A DNA stretch of 64,000 nt from Phaseolus vulgaris (Eukaryota; Streptophyta; Magnoliopsida; Fabales; Fabaceae), in NCBI RefSeq assembly GCF_000499845.2, contig NC_023751.2, positions 6,661,835 to 6,725,834 of the forward strand, read 5' to 3'. The notes below the pieces were generated by a model. It saw nothing but the letters and a program-made list of their open reading frames with translations. It ran no database searches and was not told where the DNA came from. Within the stretch, counting starts at the first letter, position 1; the number at the start of each line of letters is the position of its first letter. The translations under genes were made by a program, and so were the position numbers. Shown here piece after piece: positions 1 through 11,469 of the stretch.

Positions 1-582
1 ATAGAATAACATTTTAAATGTAATCATAACTCAAATTACCTTAAACTCTCCAAACCATCTATCTCTGAGCTTAAGACGAACCTTCTTCCAAGTGGGACTG
101 GGTTCATCATATTTTGCTTGATGATTCGTGAGATTACATTGGAAGGTCCATTTGCTGGTGAAAATCTGTATTCAAAACATATTGTCAAAATGATATATGA
201 AAAGCAAAACATATTGATGAATTATAATTAGATTAAAATATACTTACTCTCCTCTTTCTGCATGAATCCTGGGTCTTTGATCAACTACATTGCCAGACTC
301 ATTGTTAGGTGTAAGAGAGTCTTGTATTGGTGAAGGTTGATTCATAGTTGACTCTGTAGAAAATGAAGTAGGATTTGATTCTCCTACATGATGTTCAATA
401 TCTTGTTCGTGAAATGTAGGAAGTGGGGGTCCTTCAGAGATAGGATGTGTAGACTCCATAGTTGTTGGAAGAACAAATGAAGGGCGAATGTTGGTGTTGG
501 GTAAAGATATATCATCAACACGAACACCTCGACCACCACGATTAGGTGGTCTACGACCACCACCTCTACCCCTTGGTGTCAT
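1..582 (-). pseudogene. TNPA-like (Ptta/En/Spm-type) transposon protein, partial
   Basis: This is the second gene of the CACTA element, and it is cut by the window start. A likely ATG at 582-580 opens an exon rich in Arg, Gly and Pro (residues 1-20) followed by a Ser/Thr/Pro-rich stretch. It ends at a GTAAGT donor near 249. A second exon, about 165 to 40, encodes a block ending in a Trp-Phe-Gly-Glu-Phe-Lys motif, typical of the plant transposase Ptta/En/Spm family. A GTAATT donor follows at 39. In related elements this protein binds the subterminal repeats. The exact acceptor of exon 2 is uncertain: the CAG at 166-168 and another CAG a few bases downstream give different phases. No stop is seen in the part present, but the neighbouring transposase gene is dead, hence pseudogene. 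Confidence 0.6.
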
Positions 583-719
583 TTGCAAGTAAAAAATATT
601 ACATATATAAGATGTAATTAATACAATAATCAAAGTGGATTAATCAATTTTGAATAAACAAATAAAGTAATCATGATCAAAAGACTCAAACCTGATTGTG
701 TTTTCTACAACCAAATATG

Positions 720-3700
720 TCAGTTATCTTCCCTGTTATTCACTACATTATGGGAAACCACAATAAAATTAATGTTAAACATAATTTGGACAAGGTATAC
801 AATCAATTTTAATGCATGAATTACCGAAAAGATATCTGTGTCACTGAAATCACTTTCAATGTTATCCTCACTTGAAATGTATTCCTCCTCGTATTGTTCA
901 TCTATGTTTGTTTCATTTAGTAATTGTAGATCTACTTCTTCTCCCCCCCCATCAACATCAGTTGGAGAATCATGAATGAATTTTGGATCCACATGTAGCA
1001 CTACTTCAAGTTGTAGAAGCTCATCATCTTGGTATGGAGTGTCATGCTCAACCTCACTTACTGTGTTATCAATTATTCTAATAGGAGCTTGATCCTGCCT
1101 GTTGACCAGAACACCGGAACCTGCCTCGTCAAAGGATCGACGTGCGCACCGCTTCAAGCATCCGTTCTTCTTCGAGATCCACCTCAAGAACCTGCAAAAG
1201 AACATAGCGGCGCCGCTGCGGCCGATCGCACTCCAACGCCCAAGTCAGTGACAGAACCACCAAATACTAAGAGCAAGAACACTCAAGAAATCTCAAGGAA
1301 CCGTGCAATGTTCTCTCTCACAGTAAGCTCTAGAACTCGCAAGCGTAAAGAGTATAATCTGAACGTGCGTACCTCAGAAAGTTCGTTGAGGACTCTTATA
1401 TACCTGGTCACTTTCTCTCTCCTGGCAGTTACAGACCTGGACACGTGGCTCGCATCCAGTCGTACACGTGCCATCATCTGGAGCCTCCTTGACTTGGGCG
1501 CTGCTTCTGATTCTCTTTTTGGCTAAGTTACTTATGCATGGTATTGCCTAATGCATAGCTAACTTGGGAGTGCGATCTTTACTGAAACGGGCGAGTTAGG
1601 GTGCTCTCGTACACCTTCCCTGTGGTCTCGCCGGCCGCCTTCATAATCTGCACCACCTTCATCTTCGGCGATGTGCTTTGTCCTGGCGATCTCCAATCAC
1701 TTGGTCGCCTGAGTTCACATCTGGCGACTTCATCTTCAATTAGGCGATCGCCTGGCATGCTGAAGATCGGAGCACGCCAACTTAATAACTGGCGATTACA
1801 CGAACCACCCGACTTCCTTCCCTTCTACAACTCTGGCGCCTTATCCACACGCCTACTCTGTGGCTTGGTGCCACGTCATCACTTCCGACTACCAGGGCGG
1901 TACAGAGCTCTTGTTTTAATTACTCCCAACCAACCTTGGTGTCCCTCTGGATATTTGGTGTAATAAACTTGCTCTGCCTGTTGTGCAAATATGAATGAAT
2001 CATATGCTTTATTATATCTTCGTGATTCTTTTACTTGAACGATCCCATAGTTCTTATCTACTTTGGTTCCTATATTAGGAGTATTATCAAACCGTTCACA
2101 CTGGACGAGAATGACATTCATTATTGGAAAGCCAGTATACTCCAATTGAATAATATTAGACAATATTCCATAAAAATCTGACTTTGATTGACCATTGATT
2201 CCTCGTACATAAACACCATAGTTAGTGGAATTCATGCCTTCACGCCAAAGAACAGTGTGAAATTTGTATCAATTGATAACATAGATAGACCATGATTGAA
2301 CTTTTCTCTTAGGACCTCATGCTAAGTTAACCAATAATGGATCTTCAATATTATTTTCTGGATTTAGAACCTAAACAAAAGGTTATAAATTACACAATGT
2401 CTATCTAAAAGTAAAATTTGTATAAAAGACAAATTAAAAACATACATATTGTTTGAACAATGTAGCAAAATAGGATGAAATGTATTGGTCAATTTGAGCT
2501 TCTGAAGCAGTAGGACTAATCTCTCTTAAATATTCAACATAAATACTGCAACAAAGAAATTGATTATTCAAACCTCATGCAACATAATTTAACTTTTTTT
2601 TCAAACGAGTGAACATTGTCTTACTCAAGGTATGGTTGAACCTCTTCACAGTTTTGAAGAACATACAATTGGGCAACATCAAAGTCTCTTTGATTTAGAT
2701 AATATGTCATGCATTTTCCGATTTCTCTTCCTGGATAATTGAAAATTGAAATAGGAGGAGCACACAAAGAACCCTCGCCTACTTCAAGATTACGAGGGAT
2801 CCTAGTCCTTCTTGTTTCAACATGATTAGGATAATAAAATGAGGCAAATGTAGATGTTTCCTCCACCAAGTAAGCTTCACAAATAGAGCCTTCCACCCTC
2901 GCTTTATTTTTTACTTTTCTTTTTAGGGAGTGTAAGAACCTAAAAAAGAATATGGATGTACATAATTTTAAATATTAAATAAATAAGCAACAAATGTTAT
3001 AATAGTGATTAGTAATTTTATACCTCTCAAATGGATACATCCAATGATATTGGACTGGACCACCAACTTTTGCCTCGTAAGGTAGATGAATTGGAAGATG
3101 TTCCATAGAATCAAAGAAGCTTGGTGGAAATATTTGTTCCAATTTACACAATAACACAAGAATATTTTCTTCCATAACTCTTAGGTGTTCAACATTTAGT
3201 GTTGTGGAACTTAATTCTCTAAAGAAAAGACTAAGTTCAATAAGAACTTTCCAGATTGATTTTGGTAATGCGTCAAATGCAATTGGAAGCAAACGTTGCA
3301 TGAACACATGACAATCATGACTTTTCATTCAATGTAACTTGCCTTGATTAAGGTCAACACATCTACCCAAATTGGAAGCATATCCATATGGAAACTTCAG
3401 TTCTTTAACCCATTTACAAATAAAGACTCTTTGGGATTTTGTAAATGTATATGCTGCTTTTGGTTTGATAAGTTTGCCACCACCAATATCTTTCAACTCT
3501 AACTCTTTTCGATTGCATATTTGTGCTACATCCAATCTAGCCTTGTTTGTGTCCTTAGTTTTTCCTTTGATATCCATTACAGTGTCAAACACATTCATGA
3601 ACACATTTCTCTCTGTGTGCATAACCTCAATATTGTGACGTAAAAATTGAGTTTTCCAATATGGCAACCTCCAAAATATACTTTGTTTCTTCCAATTATG

Positions 3701-4249
3701 TTTAATACCATATTCATGAATATTTTGTTCTTGCAATTCAGTGCAAACTGGTAAGTGTGCAACCTTATTCCAAATGTCAAGACTAGACAAACGTGGAGGA
3801 GGGGGATCAGACTAAAAAAACTTCTTCTTGAATGCCTTTTTATTCTCCCTAAATTGATGATCAGGTGAAAGAAACTGACGATGACAGTCAAAAAAGGATA
3901 TCTTGTGGCTATGACTAAGATAAAATGTCTTTGTTCTTTCCATGCATATAGGGCAAGAAAGTCTACCAGAAGTCATCCAACCCGATAACATGCCGTAAAT
4001 TGGAAAGTCATTAATTGTCCACATCAAAGCAGCTTTCATCATAAAATTTTGCCTTAGTGACACGCCATAAGTCAATATCCCTTCAGTCCACAAGGTGCAT
4101 AAGTCATCTATAAGTGGTTGCAAGAACACATCAATCTTATGCTTTGGATTTGAAGGACCTGAAACTAAGATTGTCAAAAACATAAACTCTCTCTTCATGC
4201 ACATGGAAGGCGAAAGGTTGTACGGGGTTAGGATAATATCTACGGCCAT
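720..4249 (-). pseudogene. TNP2-like CACTA transposase (tnp2 + DUF4218 + DUF4216), broken
   Basis: This frame would encode the transposase of the CACTA element. Read on the minus strand, 4249-3815 is the tnp2 core, including a Pro-Tyr-Asn-Leu motif and a Cys-Pro-Ile-Cys pair. The frame continues through 3331 and 3024 into DUF4218, which spans an 84-bp GT-AG intron (3023-2940) and resumes at 2939. Further exons lie near 2623, 2547-2445 and from about 2370. DUF4216 covers 2230-1905, and an acidic C-terminus ends near 825. In-frame stops are TAG at 3814-3812, TGA at 3331-3329, TGA at 2319-2317 and TGA at 2271-2269. The last two stand where the family normally has Trp and Gly. The N-terminal third is missing: just upstream of 4249 the frame is shifted, and 4250-4860 has no recognisable coding. 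A solo LTR at 1090-1904 splits the DUF4216 exon. The gene is clearly dead. Confidence 0.85.
1090..1904. mobile_element. Solo LTR (815 bp) inside the CACTA DUF4216 exon
   Basis: The sequence begins TGATCC and ends GGTACA. It is flanked by a perfect 5-bp direct repeat GAGCT (1085-1089 and 1905-1909), the signature of LTR-retrotransposon integrase. It is more GC-rich than its surroundings and has no transposase coding. The DUF4216 reading frame on one side resumes on the other exactly at the duplicated pentamer, which confirms both boundaries. The family was not recognised. ORFs inside it are not conserved proteins. Confidence 0.85.
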
Positions 4250-5490
4250 GTCATTTTTATTTTCATGCTGTATATATGAAGCAAATCAGTAGAACAAGCT
4301 GGACTAATACCCAATATTAGGCTCAATCATGCCAAAAGAACATCTCAATGTAACAAATAAGAAAATAAACCAACTGAGCATTAACACAAACACGTAGATT
4401 GCAAGTGCTTCAAGAAAAAATAAACCACAAATCTTTTTTATTAAGAATCTGAGCAAACATGGCTTGACAATAACAAGCATAGTTTTGTTACAGTAAAAAA
4501 ACATGATTCAAAGTATAGTTCTAAGAAGGAAAATCGATAAAAAGTGCTACGACGAATTGTCACTTACGTATAACTGCAAGATGAAGAAATCACAAAGTTT
4601 ACTTATTAACCCAATAATAACTCCAAGTAATACAATTTTTCAGTAGAGAAAAAACAAAGCAAATCGTGAAAAAAATGGCTCGCGCTTTCTACGAAGAAAT
4701 TAAAACTACAGTGGAAGAATGAAAAGCAAAAAATATCCACAAAAACTGTAAAGATCGTTACCTTTTCCGACACTTTGCCTCTTGTCTGCGATGAGTGAAA
4801 ACTCTTCGTACTTATTGTTTTTCTTCAATTTGAGGATTCAAGAACCCGAATAGGGGGCAATGTTTTATCTAATTGTCATATTCTTTTTAAATGAAGCCAC
4901 CACTTTATATAATTAAAAAATATAGTATTTATGTAAAATTAAAAAATAAATATTAAATAAGTATTTAAATATATATGATAATAAATGTGGATATTTTAAT
5001 CAATTAATTATTTTTCATACTAATATATTTTATAATTTCTAACTGCATATACTTACCCAATAGTTTTTAATTAAAAAAAACTGTTATTAATAAAAAAAAT
5101 TCATAATTAAAAACTGATTTACAATTTAATTTTGAAATTTTTTTTTTTAAAAAATTGAAGTTATTTTAAAGAGATCATTTTATTTAATTTTAATTATGTA
5201 GCGTAATTTATTTTTTTAAAGGATTAATTTTATTAATAATAATATTTTGTTATGTAATTTTATTTAGAATTTTTATTTGAGCTGATATTTTAAAAACAAT
5301 ATTTAATAAATTTTATTTAAATTTAAGAAATTATAAATATAATTGACACATATTTTTTAAATAGAGAAAAAAATCAGTAATATAACTAATTATTTTTTAA
5401 ATGGATGACTACTCATTAATATTCAAAGGTATAGTTTTTTAAAATAAAAATGAATTATTATTAATAGTAGTAGTAAAATAAATAATTATA
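4250..5490. other. CACTA interior, no recognisable gene
   Basis: This lies between the transposase frame and the subterminal repeats. 4250-4860 probably corresponds to the decayed 5' part of the transposase unit. 4860-5490 is extremely AT-rich with long A and T runs. I see no supported coding region. Confidence 0.6.
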
Positions 5491-6008
5491 TTTAGCGACC
5501 AAAAGAATTTCAGTGGCTAAAAAAACGTATTTGGTGGCTGATTCAGTTGTAAAAATAAATAATTATATTTAGCGACCGAAACAAAATCGGTGGCTAAAAC
5601 ATAAATAAATTTGGTGGCTGATTCGGTGGCAAAAATAAACATTTATATTTAGCGACCAAAAGAAAGTTGGTGGCTAATTCGGTGACAGAAAAAAACAATA
5701 AAATTTAGCGACCGAACTAAATTCGGTGGCTAAAAAATAAACATATTCGGTCGCTAATTCGGTCACAGATATATTATTCCCAATTTATTCGAAACAAACA
5801 CCACTTTAGTGACCAATAGTTTTGTCACTCTCATGTTCGGTCGCAGATTCGGTCGCAAAACTAACTAACATGATTAATAATTCAGTCGGTCGTTATTTCG
5901 GTCGCAAATTTGACACTACGAGTATTTGGTGGCTATTTCAGTTGCAAATTGCGACCACTAATTTTCGGTCACTAAATTCGGTGACTAAATTGTTATTTCC
6001 TTGTAGTG
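5490..6008. repeat. CACTA subterminal repeats and terminal inverted repeat
   Basis: Many short degenerate units of the form TTTAGCGACCGAA and TTCGGTGGCTAA occur in both orientations over about 500 bp. They end at the terminus whose minus-strand start is CACTACAAGGAAA (6008 back to 5996). In CACTA elements such arrays are the binding sites for the TNPA-type protein, and the terminus is the cleavage site. Confidence 0.88.
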
Positions 6009-6039
6009 TATAATCAATGATTTAGGGTTGATATGTCTT

Positions 6040-8960
6040 TATTACATCTCCAACATAAATGTGTCACTAAGGTAATAAAGAAGGGCAATAAAAGACTTTT
6101 CTAACTAGACGACATGTTATTTGGATTCTCATATATCACCACAAATTTCACAAACAGATGAAAAATTGTACTCATCATGTTGGATTTAAGCAATTATTAA
6201 TTTTTACACATATCAAGATCAACCATCACTTGTGTAAGCTTTATTGGAGCGATGGACAAGAGAAATTCACATATTTCATTTCTCACTATGAGAGGCGATA
6301 ATTACACTAGAAGATGTGACAATGCAACTCGATCTTCCAATTGATAGAGAAGTTGTCACTGGTGTGGTAATGGTGACTTGGTTTCATTATGCGAACAACT
6401 GTTAGGTTCAGTGTCACCCGCACGAGTGGTTAAGGGAAATCCAATCAAATTGTCTTGGCTAGACAATTTTTTCATGAAGTTGTGGATGATGCAGATAATG
6501 TTTTGATAGCACAACATGCACAAGCTTCCACATAATATCAATAATTGAAAGTTTATTAATGCTTGATAGATCAACCAATGACGTCCTTTTGATGAATTCT
6601 TTATTATTGACTGACCTAAATAAATGTCAAATTACAATTGTGACTCAATTGTTTTGGCATGTATGTATCGTGCTTTTCACCATAGAATAGATTTCAATCA
6701 AGACAATATTGGAGGTTGCATGTTACTTTTGCAATGTTGGGCTTGGAACAGCATTACATGCATTTGCTCCTCTAGTGAATCACTAAGTGATGAAGATATT
6801 GTTGCAGAGTTTGCTTTCCCACATGTAGGTTATTTTAATTTTGGTTTGCACTCAAATAACAAGCTTTGTTGTTACCATACACTTGAACCATTGTGGTATT
6901 TTGATAAGTGCCAAATTTCAGTAATATTTCATATTAAAATATAGACACTTGTGGGTATTAATTACTAAAATTAGTATAAAATAAATCCTAATTTATGAAA
7001 TTATACCTTTTTACATATTTTGTGATTTTAATTTAAATAAGAACGATTTATTCCCAAATTTGTGTTAATTTCAGGATTCTAGGGAAAAATGGAGATAACT
7101 AGGCAAAGGGAGAATATACAAAGCTAAAAAGGGAAAGCTGGAATGCACCAACATCACTAATGCCGCCCAAACTCTAAAAAGCCAAGATGTCACTAGTGGA
7201 TCTCGCTCAAGCGAGCTCATTCTCTCTTGAGCTCGCTTGAGCGAGATTGCTTCAGTAATGTTGGGTCGTTTTACACGAAACTCGCCCAAGCGAGCCCATT
7301 AGCGCCCAAGCAATAAGTCACTTAAGCCTAAGCAAATTAAGTTAAATAGGAGGCTTGAGGCATAACCCTAGGGTGTGAGATTGATATAAGGAAAACATCA
7401 TTGAGTGAATTGTAATCCAATTGGGAGAATAGGAAGTGTTAGAAACCCTAGAGGAGGCAGTCAAGGAGAAACATTCATAATCTTCTTTTCATGCTCTCCC
7501 TTCTTGTAATAGTCATCATGTGTGGCTAATTCTACCATTTGAGATTGGTAGTAATCTGTTCAAACTTTTATGTATTGAGGTGATGTCTAAACATAATATT
7601 TTTTTCTTGATTGATGTCTGATATTAATTTTTTGTTTGTAATGCTTGGTTTACCGTGATCTAGAATCTTAAATTTGACTAGAAAGTACTTCTAAGGTTCT
7701 GACCTAAATGATAATACTTAACATATTTAAATACTAGGAATAGATTTAAAATGTTAATTGTTATCAATGTTTGATCTTAATAATAAGTTGTTTATATAAA
7801 TATGCGAAGAATCGATATTTAGGAAGCATCTTAATAATTTTATATGCGAAGAATCAATATAAATGATTTTTATACGGGCATCAACATCAATCAAAGGACA
7901 CAATATTATCATGCTAATCAAAATACAAAAGAGTGAGAAAGATCAACCTCTATCCCTATTTTTCCAATTGAAGCAACAAACTCTTTGACTTGTTTTCTAA
8001 TTAATTATTCATCATAACAAATCTCAACAAACTTGTATTATTCTGTTTTATATTTAGTGAAATTTTTACTTGATTATTCAAATGTTCCTTGTGGGTTCGA
8101 TATTCGTCCTCATGACAAATTATTAGTTTTTGACAACGTGGTGCACTTGCCGTGAAAAAGTCATCATATTTAAGTCTGACATAATTAATATTAAGGTAGC
8201 CTCGAATGATGTAAATGAGTAACACACCCACCATTATAGTTACTAAATTACGTAATAAATTTGATTACCAGCAACCTAAACAGGTTGTTCACTTCAATTA
8301 TCTGATAAACCTATACATTTTAATATAATTTACCACTTACTCATGCCAACAACAAATCTATATAAAACACACGAAGAGGACATGAAAGGAAAAACTAGTT
8401 GATATTGACCATAACATTAAGCAAGGTAGCTAGCAATCTGGAGTGACCAATATAACCGTGTAATTAAAGCAATTTAGTTCAACGGAAATGATCATTTATG
8501 TGATAATGCATCCTACATGCAATGGTATATTAAACATACTATCTACTCCACAACACATTATAGCCTACGTCTAATGATGATGTAAGTTCATTTCGTAATT
8601 CTTATAAGTTATTGTGCTTTTATTCAAACTAAATTAATATATTCTTTTCTATCAGTACGAGACCCCACAACTAGATGACCAACCTCATTCAAAGCCCTCA
8701 TAACTATCACAATGTCTTCCCAATTTTCGTACCAACAGGTTTCGTCTACTTACACCATTTTTCCATTGTAGCAAAATATGTTTTTTGTCATCAAACATGT
8801 TTGGTACTTCCATAATGAAACCATTATGAACATTTCGTCCAATATCATCAATGCATTGTTATTGACCAACAATGCCTTCACACGACGATGATAGTCCAGT
8901 ACCACCACCTCTTAATATCAGACGTGAGCCACAACGACGACCTTAAAGGCAGATAAGAAA
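6040..8960 (+). pseudogene. Plant mobile domain (MAIN-like) protein, pseudogene split by an LTR
   Basis: Fragments of a plant mobile domain (PMD) protein are read on the plus strand. Near 6185-6360 lie an Asp-Gln-Pro-Ser segment, a Leu-Leu-Glu-Arg-Trp motif and a Leu-Glu-Asp-Val block. At 6380-6500 a Leu-Cys-Glu-Gln-Leu-Leu block appears in a shifted frame. 6624-6900 has the Ile-Gly-Gly-Cys motif with a run of Leu and Trp-Ala-Trp. After the LTR insertion, 8440-8580 holds a Tyr-Met-Gln-Trp-Tyr segment, and a Pro/Arg-rich tail is near 8870-8950. Several stops and frame changes are present. PMD proteins are shared between MAIN genes and MULE-type transposons, so this could be a dead gene or a transposon remnant. 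The CACTA terminus at 6008 abuts its 5' side. Confidence 0.65.
6902..8166. mobile_element. Solo LTR (1265 bp) with TATTT target duplication
   Basis: It starts TGATAAGTGCC and ends AAGTCATCA, with 4-bp inverted termini (TGAT/ATCA), flanked by TATTT at 6897-6901 and 8167-8171. Near its right end are the words CCTTGTGGGTTCGAT and GGTGCACTTGCCGTG, typical of plant gypsy LTR tails. It interrupts the PMD pseudogene. A perfect 18-bp inverted repeat lies inside at 7202-7219 and 7228-7245. Confidence 0.88.
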
Positions 8961-10800
8961 ACCACCATGTAACACAACATCTCATAGATAATTTGTTTGT
9001 TTTATGTAATAACAACAATGTTACGGTACACATTTACTCTTGGTCTTGGTGTAATTTATTTTACTTAATCTAACAGTATTCTTCTTATTTTAATTTATTT
9101 ATTCATAACTTTTTTATTTAATAAAATAATATAAACCACAATATACATATTGATTATTCTACTACAAAGTTTATTAAATAATATTATAATTAATTAAAGT
9201 AGTGTAAAATCAAACGTTACTAAATTTTCAATACATCAATTGTTTCATTCATATATTATTTACAGATAAATTTAAAATAAATTATTACTTACTAAAACTT
9301 ATTAAACCATAAATAAATACTAAATTAACACAAATAGCTATTTATTTTAATTTATCAAATTATACAGAATCACTAAATTCACACAAACTGAAATCATGTC
9401 AAGGTGACGCGATTCCAGTATTAAATAAAAATAATAAAGTGGTTGAAGTCATGCACAACTTCTATTGTTTTTATTTAACATTGAAGTCGTGTCAGTCACG
9501 AAAAACTTCAATTAAATCTTAATCCATATTTTAATTAAAGTCGTGCATATCATGGCAATTTATTTGTCAAAATTATCCTACAATGATACGATTCTATTGA
9601 ATTGATGTCTTCTTGTATGGTGAAATTTTTTTGAAGCGAAGTCGTGTCATCAAAATATGACTTACCCAATATGTAAAAAAAAAAACTTGTTCATTAATAA
9701 TAAACAAGAAAAATTGCACCATTTTGAAAAGAAACCTAAATTTTCCCTTATTTTCCCTTTAACTTATAAGCAATTGTTCGAATTGGTTATAAAGTATAAC
9801 TTTTTTTTATTAATTGGGTGCAAAAGAGAAAAAGTTATGAACTGCAATTGCAAGCCTAAAGCAAAGCAAGTGCCTGAAAACACACAAATACTTCATCTTA
9901 TTGTAAGTTGTAACAAATGTTTTAATATAAAATTTACAATGAAGATTATTTTAAATACGTGATATAATTATATTTGATGACTTACAGTTAGTTATGCTCA
10001 ATTTTAAAACAAAGAAATCTAAGTACTCTTGTTTATGAAAAAAGAGTACTACTAAAGTGTAAACATAAAGAAAAGAAAGATTCGATGGGTTTAGGACGCA
10101 ATGTGGATTCACTATTGCACGTTAAAAAGAATAATAAAAAATAAAAGAACTTTAGTATAAACATACATTGGCGTCAGATTAGGCAACTTAGCTGTTTCAT
10201 ATATTTTGCTGTTACGTATTTGTTTGGTATGCGTGAACTCATGAATATCTGATAAAAATTGATTACTGAAATAATTGAAAAATGACAAAAAAATATATTT
10301 ATATACATTTCTCTATATTTGAAGTGGCAAAAATAGTCCAAAAGAGTGTCACGACGAAGATTACAAAGGCAACAAAAGTAAAAGCTATCTAATTTGACCG
10401 TCAAACACAGAGTTCACAATCAACGAACAAGTCCACCATTGAGACACACAACACAACGATGTGAAAGAGTTCAGTAAGTACGTGAACTGCAGTTTCCCCA
10501 GTCACTACCCAGAGTGAAAAACATACCATGATTTACATTTTTTTTTCTTTTACGTAAGATCTTCAAACTACCATGGAAATCACTACAGCGTACATGATTA
10601 ACAAGCAAAAAACCACTCACTCTACAAAAGCGCCATCATAAAAGTTACAAAAGCCAGAACCGAACATAAGGGAAAAAATAACCAAGAGAAAGTGGAAGCC
10701 GAAGTATATGAACACATAATCTAATAATAAGGAGAAAGGGCATGGACATAGATGGTATGAATAATATTGCATCATGGATCAACCCTATTGAGATGCCACA
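8960..10800. other. Intergenic, AT-rich
   Basis: No gene is recognised. 9400-9660 contains repeated words of the type GAAGTCGTG in both orientations, probably a decayed repeat. A 101-codon ORF at 9657-9962 has low-complexity, AT-driven composition and no family resemblance, so I do not call it. 10400-10800 is likely the 3' region of the FLZ gene. Confidence 0.55.
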
Positions 10801-10801
10801 G

Positions 10802-11359
10802 CTACAAGGCAACAACGGTTTCGCCTTTGCTACTTCTAACTTGAGACCCAGAAGGCGTAGCTGCAACTTGCTTCTTTGATGCCACACCACACTTATTATT
10901 CTTTCGTTCATCCTGCTTCATCTGTTTTTCTCGGCATTCTGAACTGCAGAAAGCACTGTCGCCTCTGCAATTTTCATTTACAAGTTTTCAATTAATATAC
11001 AACGATGAAAATTGCATAAACAGAAATAGAAGAGAAATTACTTACCTGTACATGTAGATGTCACGACCAGGAACTAAACGATGTTTGCAGAGAAAGCAAA
11101 CGCGCAAGAACTCAGGAGTGTGTGCAGAATCTTCCGAATGCCTTCTATGGTTTCTGGGTGAAACTAGGGCCCAAACCCTGCTCTGATCTAACCCGTTCGA
11201 CCCAACAACGGGTGTGTGTTTCGACCACGGGTCTGGCCCAAGTCCTCCCTTGACAGGGTTGTTTTGAGCATCATCCAAGGTTGTGTTGAGATCGAAGGTT
11301 ATCTCTGACATGCTGGTAGTTCTCTTCATTGGAGGACGAGGTCTCTTCCCTAACAACAT
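10802..11359 (-). CDS. FLZ-type (DUF581) zinc-finger protein
   Basis: CDS complement(join(10802..10964,11046..11359)), 158 aa, two exons and one 81-bp GT-AG intron. The FCS-like zinc finger has Cys88-x2-Cys91 at the end of exon 1 and Cys111-x3-Cys115 in exon 2, giving C-x2-C-x19-C-x3-C. It includes the Pro-Gly-Arg-Asp-Ile-Tyr-Met-Tyr-Arg stretch, and the intron falls just after it, as is common in this family. The N-terminus is basic (Lys-Arg-Pro-Arg) and is followed by a Ser-Glu-Ile-Thr-Phe-Asp-Leu segment. Known for the family: FLZ proteins are adaptor proteins that bind SnRK1 kinase subunits and respond to sugar, energy status and ABA. The frame is intact and the length usual. Start at 11359 is the first ATG in frame. 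The G/A-rich upstream stretch to about 11470 is probably leader. Confidence 0.92.
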
Positions 11360-11469
11360 CGTATAATTATTATTGTAATTTTTTTTTGTGGGTTCAGGAA
11401 ATTGTGATACTGTGTTACAGAGTGGAAGAGGGAAGAGAAGTAAGAAAGGGTATGGGAGCAGGTTTCAAG

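Larger units (their letters stand above)
1..6008 (-). mobile_element. CACTA (En/Spm) DNA transposon, decayed, one end only
   Basis: A CACTA-superfamily element runs from beyond the left window edge to 6008. Seen: the right terminus reads, on the minus strand, CACTACAAGGAAATAAC, which is the classic CACTA inverted-repeat start. The 500 bp inside it hold subterminal repeats. The interior encodes, on the minus strand, a TNP2-type transposase with DUF4218 and DUF4216 regions and then a TNPA-like protein, the usual gene order. The transposase carries several in-frame stops and a solo LTR, so the copy cannot supply transposase. The left terminus and the 3-bp target duplication lie outside the window. 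Confidence 0.9.

Noticed and set aside
1029..1526. 165-codon plus-strand ORF
   Set aside because: It crosses the LTR boundary at 1090 and lies antisense to the transposase; no protein family resemblance.
5490..6008. Short regular repeats considered as a CRISPR array
   Set aside because: Units are degenerate, occur in both orientations and end in a CACTA terminus; this is a plant genome.
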